Under the pieces are notes generated by a model. It did not search any database and had not been told where the DNA came from. It saw only the letters and a program-made list of their open reading frames with translations. A DNA stretch of 55,471 nt from an archaeon (lineage in GTDB: Archaea > Asgardarchaeota > Hermodarchaeia > Hermodarchaeales > Hermodarchaeaceae): positions 1 to 55,471 of the forward strand of contig JABXGS010000206.1 in assembly GCA_016550425.1 (NCBI GenBank), written 5' to 3'. Made by a program: the position numbers and the translations under genes. Numbering within the stretch: the stretch's first letter is position 1; the number at the start of each line of letters is the position of its first letter. Below are positions 8,699-17,008 of this stretch, piece by piece.

Positions 8699-8944
8699 TT
8701 GGGGGCGAAAGCTATCAACCATTCTCTCCTAAACCATAATGGGAAGGGTTCAAATCAACGATGGGCTGCTTACATTGAAGCCATGCGTGGACCACTTTCT
8801 AGTATTCCTATAGACAAGCAAAAGGTGGATGCTATGGTTGCTCAAAAACCAGCTGAGACACGGTTCTTTCAGGGAAGCAATCAGCGTTCTGTAAACCGTT
8901 CGGTCTTGCATTTAACCAAAATGCTCAAACGGCAATCAGGATAA
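8699..8944 (+). CDS. Small protein of unknown function, copy 1 of a tandem pair (possibly decayed)
   Basis: Up to 81 residues from a TTG with no visible ribosome site and no ATG upstream before a stop, so the 5' end may be lost. The central part, WAAYIEAMRGPLSS, matches the reading frame 320 bases downstream (EAYIAAMRGYLSS), and similarity extends about 60 residues on either side. No family recognised. The shared protein sequence is the main reason to believe it is or was a gene. Confidence 0.45.
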   Translation: MGAKAINHSLLNHNGKGSNQRWAAYIEAMRGPLSSIPIDKQKVDAMVAQKPAETRFFQGSNQRSVNRSVLHLTKMLKRQSG

Positions 8945-8993
8945 ACCAACGGTTATATCAATCTCCTATGTAGAAATTATCTGAAGGGGTCCA

Positions 8994-9275
8994 ATGTATC
9001 AATCCAACTTTAACAAGATTGGAATCGAAAACGATTTTTTGCACACAGCTGATGCTGACAAAGCTAGAGACCAAAAACGCTAGGAAGCATATATTGCTGC
9101 AATGCGTGGATATCTCTCTAGCCATCCCATGGCTGTGAATAAAGCCGACACCCGTTTTGCGCGCTTAAGAGCCGAAGAACAGGTCTTCACCGATCGTGAT
9201 GCGCACAAAGCACGTCGAAGAGCACTCCTCTTATCCCTTATTCTTAGCCGGTATATACCCACATCTGGAGCATAA
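8994..9275 (+). pseudogene. Copy 2 of the small tandem protein, interrupted by an in-frame TAG
   Basis: An ATG at 8994 opens 29 codons ending DKARDQKR, then TAG at 9081-9083, then 63 more open codons (EAYIAAMRGYLSSHP and on) to TAA at 9273. The second part aligns with copy 1 at 8699-8944; where copy 1 has Trp (TGG) copy 2 has TAG, one base apart. The simplest reading is an amber-killed duplicate. Suppression or pyrrolysine insertion would restore a 93-residue protein, but ordinary genes here use TAG as their stop, so that is unlikely. Confidence 0.5.
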
Positions 9276-9374
9276 TCAACTTCACTTTTTTTCTATTCCA
9301 TTTTATCTCCGACAACTTCAAAAGCGAATCCACTTAAAGTCAGGACGAGTGCGTCAGATTCAGGAGACACTACA

Positions 9375-9641
9375 ATGCCAGAATCAAAAGAAAAATGGAC
9401 AGCTATTGGTATGACTGTCACTACGAAGAATCGCTTTGTAACCATGAAGAACGCCTATGAGAAAAGCCTGGGCATGGGCTCTCAAACCTGGGATAATTTC
9501 CTGAACGCTCTTCTTGACCTTGGACCTTTAACATGGAATTTTCTCATTAAAGAGGCTGTAAAAGGAATCCACGCCTCAATGAACCCCTGTCCATTACCTG
9601 GTTCGAAAACAACTCAGACAAAAGGAACCCCCTCAGGCTAG
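9375..9641 (+). CDS. Small protein of unknown function
   Basis: 88 residues starting MPESKEKWTAIGMTV, with CAGGAGA at a good distance before the ATG. It appears soluble, with a helix-rich centre (WDNFLNALLDLGPLTWNFLIKEAV) and a polar tail. It shows no clear likeness to the two small paralogues just upstream. The ribosome site and codon pattern favour a real gene; function unknown. Confidence 0.5.
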   Translation: MPESKEKWTAIGMTVTTKNRFVTMKNAYEKSLGMGSQTWDNFLNALLDLGPLTWNFLIKEAVKGIHASMNPCPLPGSKTTQTKGTPSG

Positions 9642-9643
9642 CC

Positions 9644-9714
9644 GTCTATAATTTTTCCTGTAAGCTCATTCATCCCCAATAACGGAAACCTCAAGTGCTA
9701 TTATAATTATAGAC
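9644..9714. repeat. Perfect 10-base inverted repeat flanking a promoter region
   Basis: GTCTATAATT (9644-9653) and its exact reverse complement AATTATAGAC (9705-9714) are separated by 51 bases. The right arm overlaps the TATA-like TTATAATTATA of the metallophosphoesterase gene at 9759. Could be paired binding sites for a regulator, or chance in AT-rich sequence. Confidence 0.45.
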
Positions 9715-9758
9715 TCATACAGCTTGGACACTTTGGGTTTACCGGAGGAACCTGAAAT

Positions 9759-11210
9759 ATGTCCGAAGAACGTAACTTAACAATTCTTCAAATTAATGAC
9801 ACTCATGGGTACTTGACTCCCCATCATGAACTCTTTTGGCAAAGTGGACGAACCACCACTCGTAAAGTTGGGGGATTTGCCCGTTTAGCGACACTACTTG
9901 GACAATTTGGAGTTGACCATCCTAACCAGGTACTCACCTTTGATAATGGCGATACTTTCCACGGCACCTATACTGCCATGAAAAATAACGGCAAAGCCAT
10001 GACACCAATCATGAATGCCTTAGCAATCGACGCCATGACCGCCCATTGGGAATTTGCCTATGGTCCCGCTCAATTCCAAAACCTCACCCACCAACTCAAC
10101 TACCCTATGCTTGCTATTAACTGCTATTCCAAAGATACTAAAACCCCAATCTTTCCACCGGGAACCATCATTGAACGCAATGGCTTACACATTGGTGTCA
10201 TCGGGATCGCTTCTAACATTGTTGATAAAACTATGCCTTCATCCTTTAGCGAAGGCGTCTACTTTACCCTCGGTAGTGAAGAGCTCCCCGATTATATCAC
10301 CCATCTCCGGGAAAAAGAACGTGTTGATCTGGTGTTTGTTTTATCTCATCTTGGTTATCCGCAAGATCTCAAACTTGCTTTTGAAGTCGATGGCATCGAT
10401 ATTCTTCTCAGTGGTCACACGCACAACCGCTTATACCAACCCGTGGTGACAAACCGAACCGTTATTATCCAATCAGGGAGTCAGGCTTCGTTTCTGGGCA
10501 AACTGGACCTAAAAATCGTTAATAATCGAGTCAAAACTTTTCAGCATAAACTTGTCACCATAGAAGAGGTCACACCTCCCAATCCAGCCATTGAAGATAT
10601 GATAAGCAAAATCCTATCCAAATCAGAACAGTCCATGCTCGATACAACCATCGGGCAGACTCGCAGCACCCTCAGCCGCTGGCAAGTTCTTGGTTCTTCA
10701 ATGGATAATCTGCTCCTCGAAGCTGCCCAAGAAGTCAGTGGGGCTGAGCTGGTCTTTTCAAACGGTTGGCGTTATGGTGCTCCGATTCCACCAGGGGATG
10801 TGACCATAAATGACCTTTACAATATCATTCCCCAAAACCCCCCACTCTCAGTGTGCGATATTACTGGTAAGGAATTGTGGCAAATGATGGAGGACAACCT
10901 CGAAAACACTTTCTCACGCGACCCCTATCGCCAACAAGGCGGTTACGTCAAACGCTGTCTTGGGCTCAACATATACTTCAAAATCGAGAATCCCTACCGC
11001 AAACGTATTCACGAATTCTTCATTGGGGGTCACCGTCTTGATCCCAAAAGAACCTATCACGCTTGCTTCCTCACCGTCCAAAGTATTCCCGCCCATTTTG
11101 GTAATAATCGACGCGAACTTCATATCACCGCCATCGATGCACTCAAACAATACTTTGAGAAACACAGCCCGGTCCATTCGACACTGAAAGGGACAATTGT
11201 GCCAATTTAG
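9759..11210 (+). CDS. 5'-nucleotidase/SoxB-like metallophosphoesterase, cytoplasmic
   Basis: 483 residues. The N-terminal calcineurin-like domain has INDTHG (Asp14, His16), DNGDTF (about 62-67) and SGHTHN; the C-terminal half is the 5'-nucleotidase substrate domain (SNGWRYGAPIPPGDVTINDL). In place of the family's GNHEFD motif it has AHWEFA (residues 95-100), so the Asn ligand and the catalytic His/Asp of UshA-type enzymes are replaced. An HWE motif at this place is, from memory, a feature of SoxB thiosulfohydrolases. There is no signal peptide, unlike typical secreted UshA or SoxB. Ribosome site GGAGG at 9744-9748. No sox genes are nearby, so the substrate is open. Confidence 0.85.
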   Translation: MSEERNLTILQINDTHGYLTPHHELFWQSGRTTTRKVGGFARLATLLGQFGVDHPNQVLTFDNGDTFHGTYTAMKNNGKAMTPIMNALAIDAMTAHWEFAYGPAQFQNLTHQLNYPMLAINCYSKDTKTPIFPPGTIIERNGLHIGVIGIASNIVDKTMPSSFSEGVYFTLGSEELPDYITHLREKERVDLVFVLSHLGYPQDLKLAFEVDGIDILLSGHTHNRLYQPVVTNRTVIIQSGSQASFLGKLDLKIVNNRVKTFQHKLVTIEEVTPPNPAIEDMISKILSKSEQSMLDTTIGQTRSTLSRWQVLGSSMDNLLLEAAQEVSGAELVFSNGWRYGAPIPPGDVTINDLYNIIPQNPPLSVCDITGKELWQMMEDNLENTFSRDPYRQQGGYVKRCLGLNIYFKIENPYRKRIHEFFIGGHRLDPKRTYHACFLTVQSIPAHFGNNRRELHITAIDALKQYFEKHSPVHSTLKGTIVPI

Positions 11211-11213
11211 AAC

Positions 11214-11465
11214 TTATGACCAAGAGTGTGGTAATTCAAAATCAGCCTGTAATTTTGTAAGTGGTTCCTTGGTTTCAGTCTGGAATCTAACTCCATGTTC
11301 GAATGTAGTGTACTTGTGTTTTTTTGTAAAACTTCCTACTCTTTGATAAAAAACCGTTAGTGTTCGAGTCGTAACCAAGTCAATGAAGTCTAATGGACGC
11401 ATCCGTAATTTAGGTCCCCAAGTTTCTAGAGTGCTTCCCGATACCTTGAATGGTTCCTTCTTCAT
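11214..11465 (-). CDS. Small protein of unknown function
   Basis: 83 residues beginning MKKEPFKVSGSTLETWG, basic and apparently beta-rich, with no motif recognised. AGGTGA sits 8 bases before the ATG, supporting a real gene. It is convergent with the metallophosphoesterase, whose stop is 3 bases away. Confidence 0.55.
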   Translation of the reverse strand: MKKEPFKVSGSTLETWGPKLRMRPLDFIDLVTTRTLTVFYQRVGSFTKKHKYTTFEHGVRFQTETKEPLTKLQADFELPHSWS

Positions 11466-11571
11466 GAGATTTCACCTACTGAGGCCTCTCAAACCTCTAG
11501 GATATCTAGCCTGCTTTACAGTAAAGAAGATATGCATTTCAAGATGACAGTCAAAAGGGCAAAAATACTTC

Positions 11572-12471
11572 TCATTCAGATTTTGGATATATTACAGTAC
11601 CATTTTCCGGTTTCTTACGCTGTTCAATATAGGCTTCTAAAAGCTTCTTTGTCACTGGACCCGGTGTCATCTGACCAATCGGTTGATCATTGATACTTTT
11701 CACGGGGGTGATCTCGCCCATCGTTCCACACAGAAACACTTCGTCGGCCATCAGCAACTGGAATGGGGTCATATCTCTTTCAAAGACATGGAAGCCTAAA
11801 TCCCTAGCTAATTCCAAGACAAACCGACGAGTAATGCTGTCTAAAATACTAGCGGTCAAAGGGGGGGCATGTAGAGCTCCATCCCACACAGCAATCAAAG
11901 TAGTGCCAGTTGCTTCTGCAACGAAACCTCGTTGATCTAAGATAATGGCATCATCAACGCCCTGTCGATTTGCTTCGATTGTGGCCAGTACGCTGTTCAG
12001 GTAATTCAATGATTTGATTTCATGGCTCGTGGAGTCAGGAGCCTGACGTCTCATGCTAGAAATTATCGTGGAGATTCCATTCTTTGAGCTATGCCCATGC
12101 ATAGGCTCTACCTGAACATTGATAATCACTATGGACGCTTTGGAGCATTTCTTGGGGTTTACTCCCAGATCACCCTTTCCCCGTGTAACAAGTAATCGGA
12201 TATACGAGTCCCGATACCCGTTGCGCTGCAGCGTTTCTAAGAGCGCTGTCTTCATCGCAGCTTTCTCCAGGGGAATTGTCAATGACATCGCCTTGGCACT
12301 TCGATATAACCGATCCAAGTGCGCGTCTAGTTTGAATACCACGCCATCGTATACGCGAATGCCTTCAAAGATGCCATCACCGTATAACAAGCCATGGTCG
12401 AACACCGAGATCTTCGCCTCTTGACTCGGTATATAATCACCATCAATATACACAACTGGATCCTTTGCCAT
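11572..12471 (-). CDS. ilvE: Branched-chain amino acid aminotransferase (class IV)
   Basis: 299 residues, the standard fold-IV PLP aminotransferase length. It transfers the amino group between Leu/Ile/Val (or other amino acids) and 2-oxoglutarate. Visible: YIDGDYIPSQEAKISVFDHG, LYGDGIFEGIRVY, PLP-binding Lys in EIKSLNYLN near residue 155, and VAEATGTTLIAVW. D-amino acid aminotransferase is the main alternative in this fold, but GIFEGIRVY favours the branched-chain group. GGTGG precedes the ATG. It is divergent from an Lrp-type regulator with a palindrome in between, so regulation by that protein is likely. Confidence 0.9.
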   Translation of the reverse strand: MAKDPVVYIDGDYIPSQEAKISVFDHGLLYGDGIFEGIRVYDGVVFKLDAHLDRLYRSAKAMSLTIPLEKAAMKTALLETLQRNGYRDSYIRLLVTRGKGDLGVNPKKCSKASIVIINVQVEPMHGHSSKNGISTIISSMRRQAPDSTSHEIKSLNYLNSVLATIEANRQGVDDAIILDQRGFVAEATGTTLIAVWDGALHAPPLTASILDSITRRFVLELARDLGFHVFERDMTPFQLLMADEVFLCGTMGEITPVKSINDQPIGQMTPGPVTKKLLEAYIEQRKKPENGTVIYPKSE

Positions 12472-12581
12472 TAGAATCCACCAATATAATATAAGGGTTC
12501 ATAAGAATGCGTCAAAAATATAATAATGAGAGGATGAAACCACCAATACCTTTTAAAGAAATATCGGAAAGAGGCTAAAAA

Positions 12582-12608
12582 CGCCCAGAAACCATAGGAT
12601 TTTGGGCG
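12582..12608. promoter_or_regulatory. Imperfect palindrome, candidate Lrp operator
   Basis: CGCCCAGAAACC - ATA - GGATTTTGGGCG: 10 of 12 positions pair. It lies between the divergent aminotransferase and Lrp genes, just downstream of TTTTAAAG (12551-12558), near the predicted transcription start of the regulator gene. Confidence 0.45.
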
Positions 12609-12646
12609 ATTACTAAACCCCCTTAAAGTGTTATGGAAGTGACAAT

Positions 12647-13117
12647 ATGGCTTCATCTGATCTCGATGAAACTGACCGTCGGATTCTCCGGCACCTTGTA
12701 CGTGATGCCCGTCAATCCACTGCCCGTTTAGCGCGGACCCTTGGTTTGTCTGAATCTACGATTCGTCGTCGAGTCGATCGCCTTTACAAAACGGGTGTCA
12801 TCCAACGGTTTACTATTGCTATCAATTATGAGAAGGCTGCTAATCCCATCACCGTCCTCGTGGGTGTCAATGCAGGAAGAATGCCAGGTCCTGAAGTTGC
12901 ACAAGCGCTTCAAGGTATCGATAATATCGTTGAAATCTACACGGTCACTGGAGAATTTGACTTAGTCCTGAAAATCATCTGCCAGGATATCCGCTGTTTT
13001 GAAGAAATCATCGAACAAATACGCAACCAAGACTTCATTGAAAAAACGCGATCCTTTGTGGTTCTAAATAAAATCCGTGACAGATATTATGATGATATTA
13101 TTTCTGTATCGAACTGA
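12647..13117 (+). CDS. Lrp/AsnC family transcriptional regulator
   Basis: 156 residues, standard for the family. N-terminal helix-turn-helix: LDETDRRILRHLVRDARQS followed by LARTLGLSESTIRRRVDRL. The C-terminal RAM ligand-binding domain contains YTVTGEFDLVLKI. Such proteins sense amino acids and control amino-acid metabolism and often themselves. The divergent neighbour is a branched-chain aminotransferase, and a palindrome lies between them, which fits autoregulation plus control of that enzyme. No strong ribosome site is visible before the ATG. Confidence 0.93.
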   Translation: MASSDLDETDRRILRHLVRDARQSTARLARTLGLSESTIRRRVDRLYKTGVIQRFTIAINYEKAANPITVLVGVNAGRMPGPEVAQALQGIDNIVEIYTVTGEFDLVLKIICQDIRCFEEIIEQIRNQDFIEKTRSFVVLNKIRDRYYDDIISVSN

Positions 13118-13197
13118 AAGAGCCATACTTACGGTAATTATCAATGCTCGGGTGAGTAAGAAGCACGTTCAGAATAATATGGGAACTTGAATCGTGC

Positions 13198-14079
13198 TTA
13201 AGTGTCCTCGATGACGTTAATGTCTTCATCGCCTGTTGCACCGAATCCGATTTCTTTTGCTCGAGCGATTTGTCCCAGTTCCCAGACTGGTTTATCGAGT
13301 TTATTTTTCGCGTCATAACTTTGTAGGATGCGAACACCTTCTACATCAATGGCAACCATATCCTGGCTGGCTAAAATGAAGTTAGGTGTCTCGATTTGTC
13401 CTGAGGAGGGGCCTTTTGTTACGAAGACTTTTCGAGCATCCATTACGATAAGGGTTGGTTTAAAATATGAGGCGAGGTCGGCAATCTTGTATTCGAGTTT
13501 TCGCATATGCATTTTCAGCCGGTCTTGGCGTTTCAATAACCCCATGAGGAGTTTCATGCTGGCAGTGAATTTTGCTATAAAGTGTGTCTTCAAACAAGGG
13601 GCAACCACGAGTTTTCCCATTTCCAGAGCGGGTTTACCGATGTGCCCAGTCTTTAGGTATTTTCCTTGGGGAAAGGTCTGATTAATCCATGGATGCTCAT
13701 CCAATGAAATAAAGTTAGCATCCAACTCCAATGCTACATCGCAGAGTCCGATTGCCTCTCCGACATCGCGTGTGCAGACCCGTTGGGTAGATGCATCCAT
13801 AATCTGAAGTTTCTCCGCTCCCGCATCAAACAAGACTTCGCCCAGCGCTTGAATAAAGTCGGCATCGCTAGAAGCGGGATAGGGATCCGCGGTGTTCATG
13901 TTCGGTTTGATGGTAACCAAATCCCCCGGTTGAATCAAATCGTCGAATCCACCAATGAGTTCAACCGCCTTTTGGATATCTGCACGGAGATTCTTCGAAG
14001 CTGTAATTTTACTAACCAGATATTTTTTAGATTGAGATTCTCTCGATACGTCCGTTTGGCTTACCATGTCTTGCACCAT
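13198..14079 (-). CDS. DUF362 family protein
   Basis: 293 residues. Matches the DUF362 pattern: DLVTIKPNMN, a central region with KLVVAPCLKTH, and FTASMKLLMGLL in place of the usual glycine-rich stretch. Unlike many DUF362 proteins it has no C-terminal ferredoxin domain. Function of the family is not established; links to iron-sulfur or redox proteins have been suggested. The start could be the ATG at 14079 or the Met five codons in; neither has a clear ribosome site. It follows the GTPase gene by 88 bases on the same strand. Confidence 0.85.
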   Translation of the reverse strand: MVQDMVSQTDVSRESQSKKYLVSKITASKNLRADIQKAVELIGGFDDLIQPGDLVTIKPNMNTADPYPASSDADFIQALGEVLFDAGAEKLQIMDASTQRVCTRDVGEAIGLCDVALELDANFISLDEHPWINQTFPQGKYLKTGHIGKPALEMGKLVVAPCLKTHFIAKFTASMKLLMGLLKRQDRLKMHMRKLEYKIADLASYFKPTLIVMDARKVFVTKGPSSGQIETPNFILASQDMVAIDVEGVRILQSYDAKNKLDKPVWELGQIARAKEIGFGATGDEDINVIEDT

Positions 14080-14167
14080 AACTTCAAAGCAAGGTTGTGG
14101 TAATTAAATTCGTTGCCCTTTCAACCCTGGTAATCTACTGGAAATTAAAGCTGTGTTATCTATCGGC

Positions 14168-15016
14168 TTATGGAAGAAAATCAACGGTTTCGATTTCCAT
14201 CCTACCCCAATCTATCGTACGTTCCAAGCTTATTCGAATGATGTCCAACGCTTTTTCTCGGTCATTAGGATCAATAGCAGTGAGACCAAATGCCTTCACT
14301 CCCAACAGGCGTTGAACAAGACCCGGTTGAAGAGCCCCTGTCAAATCCTGTTTATTGGCAATAACAACGATATCGCTTGTTAAGCCCTGTTCTTTTAGGA
14401 ATTCGAGAATGTCCTTACTTTGTAATACATTTTCTAAAGTGGAATCGGTGACAATAAAGACGATGCGACTCCGCGAAAAGAGCATCTTCCATAATTTTCG
14501 GAACCTTTCTTGACCAGCGAAATCCCAAACAAGGAGCTCATAGGTACCAATTCGGGCCCCTTCTACTTTCTGGATATCAATTCCAATTGTTGGGATATAA
14601 GTTTGGGGCATTTTGCCGCCATTGAGGAGATGGAGGATAGTGGTTTTGCCGACGCCTCCATAACCTAATAGACTAACTTTCAATTTAGTTGTCACATATC
14701 TGTCTAGTTTTTGCATGAAGGCATCAAAGTCTTCCTCATGACTAATAACCCGGCGGAACTCGAAAGTTACTGTATCAATTTTTTCAAGAAGTGTGGTATC
14801 TTCATCCACATTCTCGGCACCAAGAATCACAACGCCACGACCGAGTGGTTGTCCAATGTATTTTGTGGTCCCGATTTGTTCTATTAGGAGTGCTTGGTTT
14901 GCTTTAACCCGCGCTGCAAATTGTCTCATTTCCTTGTGATCGATGTCAATGATCCAGAATTTCTTCTGCACTACAATAATTTCTCGTGCATCGATGATGA
15001 AGACGTGATGGATCAT
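14168..15016 (-). CDS. Arf/Rab-like small GTPase with an extra N-terminal domain
   Basis: 282 residues. Residues 112-282 are a Ras-superfamily G domain: G1 GYGGVGKTT (118-126), switch-I Thr in IPTIGI (143), G3 DFAGQE (165-170), G4 NKQD (221-224), G5-like LTAID (245-249). WDFAGQERFRKLW is of Arf/Rab style. Residues 1-110 are a separate alpha/beta domain opening MIHHVFIIDAREIIVVQ, which resembles longin- or roadblock-type regulatory domains by eye only. The protein ends soon after the G domain with no lipidation Cys. Such fusions are known in archaea, Asgard lineages especially. Upstream is a 451-base gap; downstream is DUF362. Confidence 0.9.
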   Translation of the reverse strand: MIHHVFIIDAREIIVVQKKFWIIDIDHKEMRQFAARVKANQALLIEQIGTTKYIGQPLGRGVVILGAENVDEDTTLLEKIDTVTFEFRRVISHEEDFDAFMQKLDRYVTTKLKVSLLGYGGVGKTTILHLLNGGKMPQTYIPTIGIDIQKVEGARIGTYELLVWDFAGQERFRKLWKMLFSRSRIVFIVTDSTLENVLQSKDILEFLKEQGLTSDIVVIANKQDLTGALQPGLVQRLLGVKAFGLTAIDPNDREKALDIIRISLERTIDWGRMEIETVDFLP

Positions 15017-15467
15017 TTTATTTCGCCAGCCCTACCAACTGACTATCTTACTCCAAATGAACATTGACAAAATTGCCCTTAAGAAAGCTCCAGTGAACAG
15101 GTAAAAATCGATTTTTTTGTAAGTTTTTCTGTGACGTTAAAATCGGACTGCTCTTTAAGTCAGGTTTAGCCACAATACTGTGCTTTCTGTTAGTAACATC
15201 AGGTGACCTCTCAAAGTGAGCCCAAATGGTGAGTCCGCCTTATATAACGCGGTATCTTTTGATTTCATTGGTGACACACAAAATGCACAAATATCATTAT
15301 TCCAATGGCGCGGACAACCCCCAAAGGCAGGCACGTCGCGTCAAGTATCTTTACTGGTTTGCTTGTCGTAACTAAAACGTTTGCTGGGTGGGTTGAACGT
15401 GCTCCTAACTCTTGGGGGCTCGGGCATTGAGCACGGGTCCCTTTTCCTTTTCTCTATCACAAAGAGC
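15017..15467. other. 451-base gap without a protein gene
   Basis: Contains the palindrome AAAAATCGATTTTT (about 15104-15117), a strong TATA-like CTTATATAA at about 15239-15247, and, to its right, complementary segments followed by a T-rich stretch (see the ncRNA entry). The gap lies upstream of the GTPase gene and downstream of the M32 gene, both on the minus strand. No open frame with a ribosome site was found. Confidence 0.5.
15265..15455 (+). ncRNA. Candidate structured RNA of unknown type
   Basis: Downstream of the TATA-like box at 15239-15247, nested complementary segments occur: GGAC (15312-15315) with GTCC (15437-15440), CCCCCAA (15318-15324) with TTGGGGG (15412-15418), and GCACGT (15331-15336) with ACGTGC (15397-15402). 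A small hairpin GCTC-N7-GAGC (15418-15432) and the T-rich CTTTTCCTTTTCT end (15441-15453) follow. I found no tRNA, SRP or RNase P signature. The boundaries are estimates. It could also be a chance arrangement. Confidence 0.3.
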
Positions 15468-16985
15468 TTAGCCAAAGATTCTCTTGTATTTGCCTGTAAG
15501 ATACTGGATGAAGGGTCGGGCATTGAGTTTTTCCCCTGTAACACGATAAAGTAAGTCTTCGGGATCGTATAGGTCGCCCTTCCGGTGAACATTATCCACT
15601 AACCATTGTTTAATTGGTCCAAATTTACCATCAGCAACGAGGTCAAGCCAGTTGGGGAGCGTCTTTTCCATCGTTGTGAGAAATTGGCCACCATAAACGT
15701 TCCCAAGTGCATAACTGGGGAAATAGCCATGATAGCCTGAAGCCCAATGGGTATCCTGCAGGACCCCTTCTGAATCGTTTTTGACAACCACGCCTAGATA
15801 CTCTTTGTATTTCTCGTTCCATACACTGGGTAAATCTGTGATTCCGATCTTGTTTGCGAATAAGTCTTTTTCAATCTCAAAGCGAATAATAATGTGCAGA
15901 GAATAGGTGACTTCGTCGGCTTCAATTCGTATTTTTGAGCGTTCAACCTTATTGACGGCTTTGGTCATCTGGTCGGCACTGATGTCTTTGAAAGTATTAT
16001 TGGTTAGTTTGTTCAGGGTCGGAAGGAAGTAGGTGATAAATTCCTTCGATCGACCCAACATATTTTCTACAAATCGGGACTGGGATTCGTGCACCCCATA
16101 ACTGGGTGCGTCGCCCCAGGGTTGAAATTTTCCTTCGGGTGGATAATTTTGTTCATATAATGCATGACCACTTTCATGGAGTACTGAATAGAATGAGGCT
16201 GCGAATTTGTCCTCGTGGTAATGAGTAGTTATCCTGACATCATCGTAATATCCCGTTGTAAACGGGTGTTCGGTTTCGTCAATACGCCCTCCAGCCTGCT
16301 CTGAGGTGGTGTCATATTGGACGAAGTTACACAGTGCAGTTGAGATTTTCCGTTGTTGGTCAACAGTTACTTTACGGTTCATGAACGAGAAATCCATGTG
16401 TTCTGCTGCTTTTGTATATTTATCGACTAATGGGATGAGGTCATTTCGAAGCTTTGTGAAAACCTTGGCGATCTTGTCTTGGGTCATCAGTGGTTCATAT
16501 TGGTCGATCAACGCATCATAGACGGTGGGAGTGTTTCGAACGTCCATCAGGATTTCGCCATATTTCCACAGGAGTGTAATGAGTTCTTCGAGATCTGGCT
16601 GAAAGCTTTTCCAGTCATTGTTCGCTTTGGCTTTTTTCCAAGTCTGATCGGTTTTTGCTCGTTGCTTAGCAATCGCTACGGTGAGTTCCTCGGGAACTTT
16701 TACCATGAGGTCATATTCGCGTCGCAACAGGTGAATATTTCGTCGTTGTATTTCATCGTATTTCTTGAATTCACTTTCCGATTCGGCTTTCTTGAGTAAT
16801 TTTCCCAATTCTGGGCTTGATACGAGTCGTTGACGCATCTTGCTAAGAAAGCCTAATTGTTCACCACGTAAGGCATACCCTTTGGGTGGTATGTAACAAT
16901 CCATATCCCAATTGATTAGATGGAAAATAGTTTGGGCTAATGTTACTTCACGATATTTTGCCATGATTTCGTCATAAATGGACAT
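15468..16985 (-). CDS. M32 family metallocarboxypeptidase (Taq type)
   Basis: 505 residues, normal for M32. All signature motifs are present: EHPFTTG, DDVRITTHY, zinc site HESGH (in LHESGHALYEQ), HESQSRFVEN, IIRFEIEKDLF and LQDTHWASG. It removes C-terminal residues from peptides in the cytoplasm. Start: an in-frame GTG at 17000 is possible, but a TTTAAAAG box centred at 17012 is about 27 bases before the ATG at 16985 and there is no ribosome site, which fits a leaderless message from this ATG. Confidence 0.93.
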   Translation of the reverse strand: MSIYDEIMAKYREVTLAQTIFHLINWDMDCYIPPKGYALRGEQLGFLSKMRQRLVSSPELGKLLKKAESESEFKKYDEIQRRNIHLLRREYDLMVKVPEELTVAIAKQRAKTDQTWKKAKANNDWKSFQPDLEELITLLWKYGEILMDVRNTPTVYDALIDQYEPLMTQDKIAKVFTKLRNDLIPLVDKYTKAAEHMDFSFMNRKVTVDQQRKISTALCNFVQYDTTSEQAGGRIDETEHPFTTGYYDDVRITTHYHEDKFAASFYSVLHESGHALYEQNYPPEGKFQPWGDAPSYGVHESQSRFVENMLGRSKEFITYFLPTLNKLTNNTFKDISADQMTKAVNKVERSKIRIEADEVTYSLHIIIRFEIEKDLFANKIGITDLPSVWNEKYKEYLGVVVKNDSEGVLQDTHWASGYHGYFPSYALGNVYGGQFLTTMEKTLPNWLDLVADGKFGPIKQWLVDNVHRKGDLYDPEDLLYRVTGEKLNARPFIQYLTGKYKRIFG

Positions 16986-17008
16986 ATCGACAGATAGCAC
17001 GGATCCAG

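Noticed and set aside
9081..9083. TAG read as pyrrolysine in the small tandem gene
   Set aside because: Several genes here (iorB, the metallophosphoesterase, M3, alkA, M24) end in TAG, so it is an ordinary stop; no pyl genes are present.
9080..9262. Minus-strand open frame opposite the small tandem gene
   Set aside because: Its plus-strand complement aligns with the paralogue at 8699; this frame is a shadow.
15300..15450. tRNA, SRP RNA or RNase P RNA in the intergenic gap
   Set aside because: No T-loop plus acceptor pairing, no SRP helix-8 motif and no RNase P conserved regions could be found.
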